Below, piece after piece: positions 1 through 8,562 of a stretch of 38,844 bases of DNA. The notes below the pieces were generated by a model, which had not been told where the DNA came from, did not search any database, and saw nothing but the letters and a program-made list of their open reading frames with translations. A program made the position numbers and the translations under genes. This DNA comes from Chloroflexota bacterium (GTDB taxonomy: Bacteria > Chloroflexota > Limnocylindria > Limnocylindrales > CSP1-4): assembly GCA_027364875.1 (NCBI GenBank), contig DAHXON010000026.1, positions 1 to 38,844 on the forward strand, written 5' to 3'. Every line of letters begins with the position of its first letter. Position 1 is the stretch's first letter.

Positions 1-410
1 ATCACGCCGGGAGCGATGCGCTCGAGGGCAATGAACTTGTCGGTAGCGATGGGCCCCTTGTCGTCGATGGGCTCGGCGAGCGAGTTCACGACGCGTCCGA
101 TCATGGCGTCGCCCACGGGCACACTCATGATGCGTCCGGTGCGCTTGACCTCGTCGCCTTCCTTGATATGGGTCGGATCGCCCAGGATGACCGCGCCGAC
201 GGTCTCCTCCTCGAGGTTGAGGGCCATGCCCATCACGCCGCCGGGGAACTCGAGGAGCTCCGACGAAAGGGCGCCGGAGAGGCCGTAGATCTGGGCGATG
301 CCGTCGCCGACTTCCACGACCGTGCCGACGCTGCGGGACTCGGCTTCGGTCCCGAAGGTCTCGATCGTGTTCTTGATGATGCTGACGATCTCGTCTGAGC
401 GAATGGCCAT
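1..410 (-). CDS. atpA: F1Fo ATP synthase subunit alpha, N-terminal part (cut by window edge)
   Basis: This is the alpha subunit of the F1 head, the non-catalytic nucleotide-binding partner of beta. Only about 136 N-terminal residues are inside the window, and the frame is open to base 1. Translating the minus strand from the ATG at 410-408 gives [16 protein letters not shown], then a segment with [11 protein letters not shown] and later GAVILGD, the standard beta-barrel crown domain of AtpA. The P-loop lies beyond the edge. The gene follows atpH by 59 bases in a conventional B-E-F-H-A order, so gamma, beta and epsilon probably continue to the left of the window. An AAGG stretch sits directly before the ATG. 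Confidence 0.95.
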   Translation of the reverse strand, partial: MAIRSDEIVSIIKNTIETFGTEAESRSVGTVVEVGDGIAQIYGLSGALSSELLEFPGGVMGMALNLEEETVGAVILGDPTHIKEGDEVKRTGRIMSVPVGDAMIGRVVNSLAEPIDDKGPIATDKFIALERIAPGV

Positions 411-469
411 GCCTTCTCCGATTGACGTGGTCGGCGCCGCGGCTGGTCGGGCCCCGGCGGCTCCCGCTG

Positions 470-1012
470 TTAGCTCGTGCCCTGGACCAGCTGCTTGCGC
501 AGGCGCGACAGGCGAGTGGCGATGCTGGCGTCGATCTGGTAGTCCCCGATACGAACGCACAGGCCACCGATCAGATCTGGATTGATCTCCGTGTACAGCT
601 CGATCCGCGAGCCGGACATCTCCTCGAGGCGCCCCTGGAGAGCGGCGAGCTCCGATGGCGTCAGCGCCGAGGGCGTGGTGACGGTCGCACCGACGATGCC
701 CCTCGATCGACGCCACAGCTCGTCGAAATCCGAGCTGATGTCGGGCAGGAGGCCGAAGCGACCGCGGGCGGCCAGCATCAGGGCCAGGTTGAGCGTCAGC
801 CGCGATACGCGGCTGCCGAGGATCTGCTCGACCACTTCGCGCCGTCTCTCGAACGGCACGGCCGGGCTGTCGATGGCCCGGGCGGCGGCTTCGTCGCTGG
901 CCACTTCGCAGCACACGCCCAGGTCCTTGCGCCACGCTTCCACCGTTCCGTCGCGGGTCGCGATCTCGAAAGCGGCTTCGGCGAAGCGCCGGCTGGCGGC
1001 GAGGCGAGGCAT
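470..1012 (-). CDS. atpH: F1Fo ATP synthase subunit delta
   Basis: The delta subunit (OSCP equivalent) joins the F1 head to the peripheral stalk. The 180 residues match the usual length. The N-terminus reads [18 protein letters not shown], the typical helical start with a conserved RYA/RFA-like segment. The C-terminal half contains [20 protein letters not shown] and the terminal pattern [16 protein letters not shown], which is the family hallmark (GG-x5-G-x3-D). Its ATG overlaps the atpF stop by one base (TGATG), so the two genes are probably translationally coupled. Confidence 0.95.
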   Translation of the reverse strand: MPRLAASRRFAEAAFEIATRDGTVEAWRKDLGVCCEVASDEAAARAIDSPAVPFERRREVVEQILGSRVSRLTLNLALMLAARGRFGLLPDISSDFDELWRRSRGIVGATVTTPSALTPSELAALQGRLEEMSGSRIELYTEINPDLIGGLCVRIGDYQIDASIATRLSRLRKQLVQGTS

Positions 1013-1539
1013 CAGTTGGTCCGCCCCGCAGCGGGTCCGGATCCGCTCGACTGCTTGCCCGAGCCGCCACCTTCGCGGATGAAGTCCTCGACCAGGCGCC
1101 GCTGCCTGGCATCGGTCATCGTTTCGGCCACCACGTGGCCCGCGGCGGCGAGCGCCAGATCCGCGACCTGGGCGCGAAGATCCGCCATGGCGCGGTCGCG
1201 TTCCGCGGCGATGTCCGAGGCGGCTCGTTCCCGCATCTGGTCGAGCTCGGCTCGAGTTGCGGCAATGTCGGCCTCGCGCAGATCCTGGGCCGCTTTCTGC
1301 GCGGCGGCGATCAGCGCGTTGGCCTCGCCGCGGGCTCGCGCCATCGCGGCCTCGCGATCGGCCAGGGCGGCCTCGCGCTCTTTGCGAGCGGCCTCGGCGT
1401 CCGCCAGGCCCTGCTCCAGCCGCCTGGTGCGGTCGGAGAGGATGCTGGCGATCGGCCGGAATCCGAACGTCCAGATCAGAGCCAGGAACAGGATGAAGTT
1501 GAGGGCGGCGACGATGACCCAGAAGAAGTTGATAGACAT
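1012..1539 (-). CDS. atpF: F1Fo ATP synthase subunit b
   Basis: Subunit b forms the peripheral stalk. The frame is open further upstream, but the ATG at 1539 is chosen because it places a membrane helix at residues 4-24 (starting [15 protein letters not shown]), as expected for b subunits. This gives 175 residues. After the helix comes a long Ala/Glu/Arg-rich coiled coil (roughly 30-150) with GxxxR-type positions such as [15 protein letters not shown]. The C-terminal 15 residues are Gly/Ser-rich. It lies 25 bases after atpE and overlaps atpH by one base. Confidence 0.94.
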   Translation of the reverse strand: MSINFFWVIVAALNFILFLALIWTFGFRPIASILSDRTRRLEQGLADAEAARKEREAALADREAAMARARGEANALIAAAQKAAQDLREADIAATRAELDQMRERAASDIAAERDRAMADLRAQVADLALAAAGHVVAETMTDARQRRLVEDFIREGGGSGKQSSGSGPAAGRTN

Positions 1540-1564
1540 CGGTCGCGCTCCCTGACGGCAGGTC

Positions 1565-1783
1565 CTACTTGAGGAACAGCGAGAGGAGGCCGACGACGAT
1601 CGCGAGAACGCCAAGGCCCTCGGCGAAGCCGGCGAGGATGATCGCAAGACCGCGGATCTGACCGGCGGCGTCGGGGTTGCGCCCGATGGCGTTGCTCGAC
1701 ATGCCGGCCAGGATGCCGATGCCGATGCCGGGGCCGATGACTCCCAGGGCCGCGAGACCGGCTCCGATATGCTCGGGGGTCAT
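1565..1783 (-). CDS. atpE: F1Fo ATP synthase subunit c
   Basis: This is the proteolipid that forms the rotating c-ring. It has 72 residues in two hydrophobic helices. The polar loop is GRNPDA (residues 34-39), and the ion-binding carboxylate is Glu55 in AGFAEGLGV. The residue after Glu55 is Gly rather than Ser/Thr, and helix 1 has no Gln/Glu at the usual sodium-ligand site, so I infer proton coupling. A strong Shine-Dalgarno AAGGAGGA (1791-1798 in plus coordinates) precedes the ATG, consistent with the high stoichiometry needed for c. Confidence 0.96.
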   Translation of the reverse strand: MTPEHIGAGLAALGVIGPGIGIGILAGMSSNAIGRNPDAAGQIRGLAIILAGFAEGLGVLAIVVGLLSLFLK

Positions 1784-1848
1784 GAAGTGATCCTCCTTCT
1801 AGTGATCTGACGTGACGGTTGGTTGGCCACTTGCGTGGAAGCCGGGTT

Positions 1849-2946
1849 TCATTGGGCGTTGACCGCCGGGACTTGCTCCATGCCACTGATGGGGTCGACG
1901 GTCGGCCGCTCGTGCTCCTCGGCGCCATGGCCTTCGATGGCGATCAGGATGAACATGAGCGACAGTACCGAGAAGATGAGGGCCTGGATCACGTTGAGCA
2001 GTGCCTCGAGGCCGTACAGGGCGATAGGCACGACCGCAAGAGTCAGGGCCGAGATGACCGCGAGAGCGACTTCGCCACCATAGATGTTGCCGAAGAGTCG
2101 CATCGCTAGCGTGACCGGCTTCACGAACTCGAGGAAGAGTTCGATTATCCCGACATACATGGCCAACAGGCCCGCCCCGATGCCGTTTCGGAACTCCCCG
2201 AGAGGGAAGAACTTCCCCAGGTAGCCCCGAATGCCCAGGCGATGGAAGCCTTCGGCCTCGAAGATGACGAACGAGGTGATGGCCAGTCCGATCGTCACGT
2301 TCACGTCGCTGGTGGGCGCCCGCAGGTCCTCGATCTTGCCGATCGGGGGCACGAGGCCGCTCCAGTTCGAAAACAGGATGAAGATGAAGAATCCGGCAAA
2401 GATCGGGTAGTAGCGTCTCGCCCGCTCCCCGCCGATGCCCACCGCAAAGTCCAGCCCGAACTCGTAGGCCCACTCGACGGCGTTCTGGATCCCGGTCGGC
2501 ACGAGCTTCATGCGCCGCGTCGCCACGATCGCGAGCAGCAGGATGAAGATCATCACGATCCACATCGTCAGGATCGTGGAGCTGATGCTCGGATGGAAGT
2601 AGACGAGGGGTGCCGTCGCCGGAGCCGTGCCGGGCGAGAAATCGAAGACGATGTTAGGCGGCGGCATCTCGATTGCGCTCTGGACGAAGCAGGACGGGAA
2701 ATCGCAGGCCTCGCCGGGCTTGCCCTCGGCAGGGAACGGCGGAACCAGGATGACGGCCACTATGTCGAGCACGACGGTGGCCAGGGCCAGGAGAAGCAGG
2801 AAGCGGCCGGGCGTCAGGCGCCGGCGAGGTCGACGGGGCTCGGCCGGCTCGTCGGTCTCGGCCAGGCCGGCCGGGCCAGCGTCCGTCACGCCCAACCCCT
2901 CGTTGTTCTCGAGCTCCGAAAGCCCGAGTCCCGGTTCGCTAGTCAC
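1849..2946 (-). CDS. atpB: F1Fo ATP synthase subunit a
   Basis: Subunit a carries the proton half-channels next to the c-ring. It starts at GTG (2946), with an ACGGAG ribosome-binding site upstream. At 365 residues it is longer than the usual 230-290. The extra length is an acidic cytoplasmic N-terminus (1-45) and a segment between the first helix (about 48-70) and the second (about 124-143) that contains two cysteines (C81, C86). The essential Arg is R283 in AMRLFGN, followed by E292 and Q321, equivalent to E. coli R210, E219 and Q252. It sits between the AtpZ/AtpI-like gene and atpE. Confidence 0.95.
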   Translation of the reverse strand: MTSEPGLGLSELENNEGLGVTDAGPAGLAETDEPAEPRRPRRRLTPGRFLLLLALATVVLDIVAVILVPPFPAEGKPGEACDFPSCFVQSAIEMPPPNIVFDFSPGTAPATAPLVYFHPSISSTILTMWIVMIFILLLAIVATRRMKLVPTGIQNAVEWAYEFGLDFAVGIGGERARRYYPIFAGFFIFILFSNWSGLVPPIGKIEDLRAPTSDVNVTIGLAITSFVIFEAEGFHRLGIRGYLGKFFPLGEFRNGIGAGLLAMYVGIIELFLEFVKPVTLAMRLFGNIYGGEVALAVISALTLAVVPIALYGLEALLNVIQALIFSVLSLMFILIAIEGHGAEEHERPTVDPISGMEQVPAVNAQ

Positions 2947-2976
2947 AGTTGCTCCGTTGCCCGGCGCGTGCTGGCC

Positions 2977-3213
2977 TCACCGCCGATCAGATTCATCCAG
3001 CTTCGCCAGGAACCTGGCCGTCAAGCGCCAGGTACCGATCGCGCCGCTCGTGCCGCCGATCGCGAACCCGATCAGAACGAAGACCGGGACCGTTCCGAGC
3101 CGCTGGTCCAGCCAGTAGCCGGCCAGAATGCCTGCCAGGACGGTGAACAGGAGGACGAAGCCGATCTCCGAAAAGAGGACGACGTAGCCGGAGGCCTTTT
3201 CTGGATCGTTCAT
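2977..3213 (-). CDS. AtpZ/AtpI family small membrane protein
   Basis: This 78-residue protein has two predicted membrane helices (about 9-33 and 43-62) and a charged tail ending AKLDESDRR. Length, topology and position as first gene of the atp operon match the AtpZ/AtpI family (ATPase_gene1). Those proteins are reported to help c-ring assembly or divalent-cation supply. The conserved GYWLDQRLGT and GFAIGGTSGAIG segments support the assignment. Family membership is clear, but the exact role here is not. The ATG lies 30 bases ahead of atpB's GTG on the other side of its own stop. Confidence 0.85.
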   Translation of the reverse strand: MNDPEKASGYVVLFSEIGFVLLFTVLAGILAGYWLDQRLGTVPVFVLIGFAIGGTSGAIGTWRLTARFLAKLDESDRR

Positions 3214-3237
3214 CTCGTCCCTGGCGTGGGCGCCGTG

Positions 3238-3268
3238 AGTTTACCAGCGGCCCTATCGAACCGCTCAA
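3238..3268 (-). promoter_or_regulatory. possible promoter of the atp operon
   Basis: Read on the minus strand, TAAACT (3238-3243) has an upstream TGG that would make it an extended -10 element. TTGAGC (3263-3268) lies 19 bases upstream. The spacing is long, so the -35 contribution is doubtful. It sits about 25 bases ahead of the AtpZ/AtpI-like start, in the only gap between that gene and the sugar-phosphate transferase. Confidence 0.3.
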
Positions 3269-3309
3269 CCCCCCGAACGTGGAGCCACTTCTCGCCACCT
3301 GACCGCAAC

Positions 3310-4581
3310 CTACTTGACCAGGTGCCCCGCGGCATCCTCGAGGGAGGCGCTTCTCTGGCCATCCGCTGCCGCGCCCGCGCTGCCGCCGGCGTTGCCGCTT
3401 CCATCACCGTTTCCGCCGCCGCCCGGACCCGCGTGGTCGATCGTTTCGCCGGAGTGGTTGTCGTCGTAGGAGTCCGCGTCCAGGCTCTCGCCGATTGCCT
3501 CTCCTCCGGGTCCCAGCCGCTCGATGAGGAGCAGAGCCAGCCCGAACAGAAGCACGAGGCCCAGGAAGGCGTACATCTGGCCCGTGCCCGAGAGAACGAG
3601 GGAGAGGCCGGCCAGGAGTATGCAGGCCGAGTAGATCACCAGGACCGTGTTGCGATGCGACAGGCCCAGGTCCAGGAGCCGGTGGTGGATGTGCCCGCGA
3701 TCCGGGGCGAAGGGTGAGCGGCCGGATCCGACTCTGCGGACGATGATCCAGAAGGTATCCATGATCGGCACGCCGAGGACCAGTGCCGCGACGGCCACCT
3801 TTGCCGCGCCGAGGATGGAGAGCACGGCCAGCGTGTAGCCGACGAACATGATCCCGCTCGTGCCGGAGAAGACTGTGGCGGGGTGGAAGTTCCAGCGCAG
3901 GAACCCGGCCAGCGCGCCCGCCAGGGTGAAGCAGAACAGCGCCACGTACGGCTGCTCGGGGTTGCCGACCAGGCTGATGGTCCCCAGGGTGACGGCGGCG
4001 ATGAGCGCGATCCCCGTCGAGAGGCCGTCGAGCCCGTCGATGAAATTGATGCTGTTGAGCATCCCGACGATCCAGATCAGCGTCGCGAGGAGGGCCAGCG
4101 CCGTGAGGCTGCCGGTGAGCTGCAGGGCCCCATCGGGGAGGATTGGCACGTTGACCACTCTCACCTGGATGCCGAGGGCCAGGGCGAACACGGCCAGGGC
4201 GACTTGACCCAGCAGCTGGTATCGAGCCCGGAGCTGGAACAGGTCGTCGAGGAGCCCGATGCCCACCGCGAGAGCGCCGCCCACGAGCAGAGCTGCGATC
4301 TCGAGGCCGCTGACGCCGTCGGGCCTGTCGACCCAATGCCCCCCGAGGTTCAGCGCCAGCAACGCCGCGGACACTGAGATGAAGCCGATCGCGATGGCGA
4401 TGCCGCCGCCTCGGGCCACGACTCGGGTGTTGACGCGCCTGGCCTCGGGCCGGTCGACCATGCGGTGCAGCCGGGCGTAGCGCCGAACCAGCGGCGTCAC
4501 GGCCATGGCGACGAACATGGCTGCCAGGAAACCGACCAGCAGGGCGGGGAACGCCCGAATGGCATCGTCGGACAGACTCAT
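3310..4581 (-). CDS. Polyprenyl-phosphate sugar-1-phosphate transferase (WecA/TagO/MraY superfamily)
   Basis: Members of this integral membrane family move a HexNAc-1-phosphate from a UDP-sugar to undecaprenyl phosphate, starting cell-wall polymer or surface glycan synthesis. The 423 residues include about ten hydrophobic helices, GLLDDLF (109-115; DD at 112-113), NFIDGLDGLS (179-188), and GHIHHRLLDLG (296-306), the His-rich motif typical of the WecA/TagO branch. The usual FMGD-S/T-G motif reads FSGTSG (238-243), so the conserved Asp is Thr241; this was checked in the DNA. The C-terminus (about 360-423) is a Gly/Ser/Asp-rich cytoplasmic tail. No neighbour fixes which polymer it initiates. Confidence 0.88.
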   Translation of the reverse strand: MSLSDDAIRAFPALLVGFLAAMFVAMAVTPLVRRYARLHRMVDRPEARRVNTRVVARGGGIAIAIGFISVSAALLALNLGGHWVDRPDGVSGLEIAALLVGGALAVGIGLLDDLFQLRARYQLLGQVALAVFALALGIQVRVVNVPILPDGALQLTGSLTALALLATLIWIVGMLNSINFIDGLDGLSTGIALIAAVTLGTISLVGNPEQPYVALFCFTLAGALAGFLRWNFHPATVFSGTSGIMFVGYTLAVLSILGAAKVAVAALVLGVPIMDTFWIIVRRVGSGRSPFAPDRGHIHHRLLDLGLSHRNTVLVIYSACILLAGLSLVLSGTGQMYAFLGLVLLFGLALLLIERLGPGGEAIGESLDADSYDDNHSGETIDHAGPGGGGNGDGSGNAGGSAGAAADGQRSASLEDAAGHLVK

Positions 4582-4681
4582 CCTCGCGGTCCAGCCGAGT
4601 GGGGCCCGGCGGTCGTGGGCTGCCCTGTCGCCTTCCCAAGCCGACGAGGTGCCGACTCGGTCGCCCGAAGAAATCCCGTGA

Positions 4682-5962
4682 TCAGTCCTCCTGGAGGCCC
4701 GGAACGGGGAACCTGGCGCACAGATCGTGGACGATCGCCGCGAGCTTGGCCTGTTCGGACGGATCGTCGCGCGTGACGATCGCGTTGACGATCGTCTGGC
4801 CGATGGTCTTCATCTCGGGTTCGCGGAAGCCCCGGCTCGTAGTCGCCGGAGTGCCGACTCGAATGCCGGACGCCGTGTTGGGCGGGTTCTTGTCGAAGGG
4901 AATGGCGTTCTTGTTAACCGTGATGCCGATCTCGTCGAGGAGGTGTTCGGCCTCGCGGCCGGTGACGCCGAGCGGCGTGACGTCTACGAGCATCAGGTGG
5001 TTGTCCGTTCCGCCGGATACCACCCGAGCGCCCGCGTCGGCGATCGTCCTGGCCAGCAGGCGGGCGTTGACGACGGTTTGACGCTGATCCTGGCGATACT
5101 CGTCCGTCGCCGCGAGCTTGAGAGCCACGGCCTTGGCCGCGATGACGTGCATCAACGGGCCGCCCTGCGTACCCGGGAAGACGGACTTGTCGACGGCCTT
5201 CGCCAGATCTGCCCGGCAGAAGATCAGGCCGCCGCGCGGGCCGCGGAGGGTCTTGTGTGTGGTCGTGGTGACGATGTCGGCGTGGCCGAAGGGCGTGGGA
5301 TGCAGGCCGGCCGCCACGAGACCCGCGATATGGGCCATATCCACGAAGAGCAGTGCGCCGTTGGCGTGGGCGATCCTGCCCATGCGCTCGAAGTCGATGG
5401 TTCGCGGATAGGCGCTGGCGCCGGCGACGATCATCTTCGGCTTGACTTCGGCCGCCTGGCGCTCGAGGGCCTCGTAGTCGATCTGCTCGGTCTCGGGATC
5501 GACGCCGTAGGCGTGGACCTCGAACCACTTGCCGGAGAAATTGACCGGCGATCCGTGTGTGAGGTGGCCGCCATGGGCAAGGTTCATGCCCAGGATCCTG
5601 TCGCCGATCTCGAGGACGGAGAGATAGGCGGCCATGTTCGCCTGAGCGCCCGAGTGGGGCTGGACGTTCACGTGCTCGGCGCCGGGGAACAGCGCAAGGG
5701 CCCGATCCTGGGCCAGGCGCTCGGCCACGTCCACGAACTCGCAGCCGCCGTAGTAGCGCTTGCCCGGCAGCCCCTCGGCGTACTTGTTCGTGAGAGGCGA
5801 GCCCTGCGCCTCCATGACCGCGGCGAAGGTGTAGTTCTCGCTTGCGATCAGCTCGATCTTCCAGCGCTGACGATCCGTCTCGCCGCGAATGGCCGCCCAC
5901 AGCTCGGGGTCGACGTCGGCCAGCCGCGCCCAGGCGATCCCCTCTCGACGTGCGATCGTCAT
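4682..5962 (-). CDS. glyA: Serine hydroxymethyltransferase
   Basis: This PLP enzyme interconverts serine plus tetrahydrofolate with glycine plus methylene-tetrahydrofolate, the main one-carbon entry point. It has 426 residues, the normal length. Signatures are ELIASEN (37-43), the [15 protein letters not shown] segment (59-73), D208 and H211 contacting the cofactor in FVDMAHIAG, and the Schiff-base lysine K237 in [15 protein letters not shown] good AAGGAG site lies 5 bases ahead of the ATG. It lies between tsaC and the sugar-phosphate transferase, matching the prfA-to-atp order seen in Firmicutes and Chloroflexota. Confidence 0.97.
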   Translation of the reverse strand: MTIARREGIAWARLADVDPELWAAIRGETDRQRWKIELIASENYTFAAVMEAQGSPLTNKYAEGLPGKRYYGGCEFVDVAERLAQDRALALFPGAEHVNVQPHSGAQANMAAYLSVLEIGDRILGMNLAHGGHLTHGSPVNFSGKWFEVHAYGVDPETEQIDYEALERQAAEVKPKMIVAGASAYPRTIDFERMGRIAHANGALLFVDMAHIAGLVAAGLHPTPFGHADIVTTTTHKTLRGPRGGLIFCRADLAKAVDKSVFPGTQGGPLMHVIAAKAVALKLAATDEYRQDQRQTVVNARLLARTIADAGARVVSGGTDNHLMLVDVTPLGVTGREAEHLLDEIGITVNKNAIPFDKNPPNTASGIRVGTPATTSRGFREPEMKTIGQTIVNAIVTRDDPSEQAKLAAIVHDLCARFPVPGLQED

Positions 5963-6101
5963 CGTTGCTCCTTGTCTGACCTACGGGATCGGCCCCAGTC
6001 GCAGGCGGGCACCCGCGGCCGTCACGCCGCACATCGGGATACCGAGGTCCTCTCCATTGTCGCCGATCTGACCGGCTTCCGTGTCACCCGGCGGTTTCGA
6101 A

Positions 6102-6725
6102 TCAGGCACCGGCTATCGCGTCGATGGTCTCCGGCGCGATGGCACCGGCACGCAGGACGCGAGCTCCCCCGCCGGCGCAGTCGACTACTGTCGAAGGAAT
6201 TCCGCCGCGAGCCGGGCCGCCGTCGAGGATCAGGTCGATGGCCTCACCCAGCTGAGCGACGACCTCCGCCGCCGTCGTGGCCGCCGGTTGACCCGAGAGA
6301 TTGGCCGAGGTCACGGGCAGCGGTCCGAGCTCGCGGGCGAGCGCCCGGGGGCAGTCGTGGTCGGGCACGCGGATGCCGATGGTGGAGTTGCCGGCGGTGA
6401 GAACAGCCGGAAGGCCCGAGCCTTCGACCTGCCGAAGCACGAGCGTCAGGCCGCCCGGCCAGAAACGTCCGGCAAGGGATCGAGCCACGGGCGTCATCGC
6501 GCCCACACTCTGTGCCTGCTCGACGTCCGCGACCAGCAGCACGATCGCCCTGTCCAGCGGCCGATCCTTGGCGGCGAACAGCCGCGGCAGACCGTCCTCC
6601 GCACCCAGGGCAACTCCCACGCCGTAAACCGTGTCGGTGGGCATGGCCACGATGCCGCCGCCGCGGAGCGTGGCGACCGCCTCCGCCCGGCCGGCCTCGT
6701 CGTCGGTGACGATGCGCGCCGTCAT
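6102..6725 (-). CDS. tsaC: L-threonylcarbamoyladenylate synthase (YrdC/Sua5 domain)
   Basis: It makes threonylcarbamoyl-AMP from threonine, bicarbonate and ATP for the t6A37 modification of ANN-decoding tRNAs. The frame is open far upstream, but the ATG at 6725 is chosen because it overlaps the HAD gene's stop as ATGA and gives a 207-residue single YrdC domain. Motifs are PTDTVYG (29-35), KDRP (53-56), FWPGGLTLVL and TSANLSGQP near the C-terminal third. There is no C-terminal Sua5 domain, so this is the short TsaC form. It is probably co-transcribed with the HAD gene, prmC and prfA. Confidence 0.93.
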   Translation of the reverse strand: MTARIVTDDEAGRAEAVATLRGGGIVAMPTDTVYGVGVALGAEDGLPRLFAAKDRPLDRAIVLLVADVEQAQSVGAMTPVARSLAGRFWPGGLTLVLRQVEGSGLPAVLTAGNSTIGIRVPDHDCPRALARELGPLPVTSANLSGQPAATTAAEVVAQLGEAIDLILDGGPARGGIPSTVVDCAGGGARVLRAGAIAPETIDAIAGA

Positions 6726-7600
6726 GGCCGACGCCGAACTCCGTCGAGCCGGGCGCTCCCGCCCACTCCGTCGAGGGCGATACGTTCGATCATCTGAGCC
6801 GCGCCCTCCTCCCCAACCGGCGGCGCAACGTACTGCGCGGCGGCCTGGACGGCCGGCGGAGCGCTCGGCATGGCGATCCCGTGGCCCACCTCGGTGATCA
6901 TCTCCAGGTCGTTGTACTGGTCGCCGATCGCGATGGACTGGCTCAGCGGCACGCCCAGCCGGCGGGCAAGCCAGCGGACCGCCTGGCCCTTCGACACCCC
7001 GGGGGCGAGGAACTCGAGAAAGCGGGGATGGCTGAGCGTCACCTCGGCCCGGCCGGCGAAATGGGCGCGGGCCGCGTCGAGGACGTCGAGCGAGTGCTGG
7101 CCCTCGCCGATAGCCACTACCTTGGTCACCGGCCGTGCGGCGGCGCGGGCAAGCACGTCCGGCACGACGCGCAGCCGATCGCCGACGAACATCCTGTATT
7201 CGTCGATGCGCGACTCCTGGGCACCGACGATCATCCACTCCAGGTAGTTGAAGTGGGGCATCAGGTCCCGCTCCTGACACCAGCGCACGATCTCGGTGGT
7301 CACCGCGGGCTTGATGGTCCGGTGGTAGAGCAGATGGCCCTCCCGCGTCGAGCCGGGCTCTGGCATGGAGCGGATGAGCGCGCCCTGCTGGGCGACGATC
7401 GGGCTGGTCAGCTCGAGTTCCCGCGCGAATGGCCGCGCGCTGGTGGCCATCCGGCCTGTCACGAGCGAGACCGTGATGCCGCGGCGGCGCGCCTCGCGTA
7501 TCGCCGCGCGGGTGCGTTCCCAGATGACGAGGTCCTCGCCGACAAGGGTGCCGTCGATGTCGAGGGCGATGAGGCGGATGGGCAGGGCGGGATCGACCAT
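6722..7600 (-). CDS. HAD-superfamily hydrolase, Cof/IIB type
   Basis: This predicted Mg-dependent phosphatase has 292 residues. HAD motif I is ALDIDGTLV (12-20; nucleophile D14, acid/base D16). Motif II is the Thr of SLVTGR, and motifs III and IV lie in SKGQAVRWL and IAIGDQYNDLEM. The large alpha/beta cap between motifs II and III matches the IIB (Cof-like) class, whose members act on sugar phosphates, FMN/PLP or similar. The substrate cannot be read from sequence. It starts 3 bases after prmC stops and overlaps tsaC by 4 bases (ATGA). Confidence 0.88.
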   Translation of the reverse strand: MVDPALPIRLIALDIDGTLVGEDLVIWERTRAAIREARRRGITVSLVTGRMATSARPFARELELTSPIVAQQGALIRSMPEPGSTREGHLLYHRTIKPAVTTEIVRWCQERDLMPHFNYLEWMIVGAQESRIDEYRMFVGDRLRVVPDVLARAAARPVTKVVAIGEGQHSLDVLDAARAHFAGRAEVTLSHPRFLEFLAPGVSKGQAVRWLARRLGVPLSQSIAIGDQYNDLEMITEVGHGIAMPSAPPAVQAAAQYVAPPVGEEGAAQMIERIALDGVGGSARLDGVRRRP

Positions 7601-7603
7601 CGG

Positions 7604-8521
7604 CTAACGGCCTTTCGAAAGCGAGGGTATGGACCGGACGATCTCGGTCAGGCGATCGCGGCCGCTCAGGTCCTGCTTGATGGCGCACGACCAGGTTCCG
7701 GGCAGCTCGGCGACGAGCGCCTCCACCGCGCGGCCCTGGTCGAAGCCGATCTCGAGGTAGGCCGAACCGTCCTGCGCCAGACCGGATGGAAGCAGCGCGA
7801 TCAGGCGGCGCACCACGGCCAGGCCGTCCGGGCCGCCGTCGAGGGCCACGCGCGGCTCGAAGCTCGCGGCGATCGGCAGCCGATCGATCTCGGCCGACGG
7901 GATGTACGGCAGGTTGGCCAGGACGACGTCGAACGGCCGCTCACTCGGCGGCAGCAGGTCGGCAACGACGAACGAGATCGCGTCCGCGACGGCATGACCC
8001 ACCGCATTCTCCCGGGCGAGGTCCAGCGCGTCGGGCGAACAGTCCGAAGCGACGATCGCCACTTCGGGCAGCATCCGGCGCTCCCGCAGGCGCAGGGTCA
8101 GGGCGATGGCGGCGGCGCCGGAGCCCGTGCCCACGTCGACGACCCGTACGGCGGGCGTACCGGCCGGCCGGGGCGCGGAGGTGAGCCGCCACGCCAGGTC
8201 GCGCTCCGCCTCGTCGACCATGAGCTCCGTCTCGGGCCGTGGTATCAGCGCCCGCGGGTCCACGGAAAACGCCACACCGTGGAATTCCTTCACGCCGCGG
8301 ATGTACGCAACCGGCTCGCCGGCTTCGCGACGGGCGACCGCCCCTTCGTAGGTCCTCGCGGCGTCCGGGCCCACGGGCGCCTCGGGATGCGCCAGGATCG
8401 TCGTCCGTTCCACGCCGACGGCCCAACCCAGGAGCAGCTCGGCGTCCAGCCTCGAGCTCTCGGAGCCGGACGCACGCAGCCGGGCCGTGCCCGAACTCAG
8501 AAGCTCCCCGATCGTGGCCAC
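7604..8521 (-). CDS. prmC: Peptide chain release factor N5-glutamine methyltransferase
   Basis: It methylates the Gln of the GGQ motif in RF1 and RF2, using S-adenosylmethionine. The start is GTG (8521), giving 305 residues. The N-terminal helical domain (about 1-80) recognises the release factor. The Rossmann methyltransferase domain begins with VVDVGTGSGAAAI (127-139). The substrate-glutamine motif, normally NPPY, reads NLPY (203-206), keeping N, P and Y. Its substrate gene prfA lies 41 bases upstream in the same direction, the classic prfA-prmC pairing, and the second substrate gene, prfB, is at the far right of the window. Confidence 0.93.
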   Translation of the reverse strand: MATIGELLSSGTARLRASGSESSRLDAELLLGWAVGVERTTILAHPEAPVGPDAARTYEGAVARREAGEPVAYIRGVKEFHGVAFSVDPRALIPRPETELMVDEAERDLAWRLTSAPRPAGTPAVRVVDVGTGSGAAAIALTLRLRERRMLPEVAIVASDCSPDALDLARENAVGHAVADAISFVVADLLPPSERPFDVVLANLPYIPSAEIDRLPIAASFEPRVALDGGPDGLAVVRRLIALLPSGLAQDGSAYLEIGFDQGRAVEALVAELPGTWSCAIKQDLSGRDRLTEIVRSIPSLSKGR

Positions 8522-8562
8522 CCCGCCTCCCTAGACGCGGGAGCGAGGCCGCGCTGCCGACG

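Noticed and set aside
4727-6400. 557-codon plus-strand open frame opposite glyA and the end of tsaC
   Set aside because: Crosses two confident genes and an intergenic gap on the other strand; composition is that of a shadow frame.
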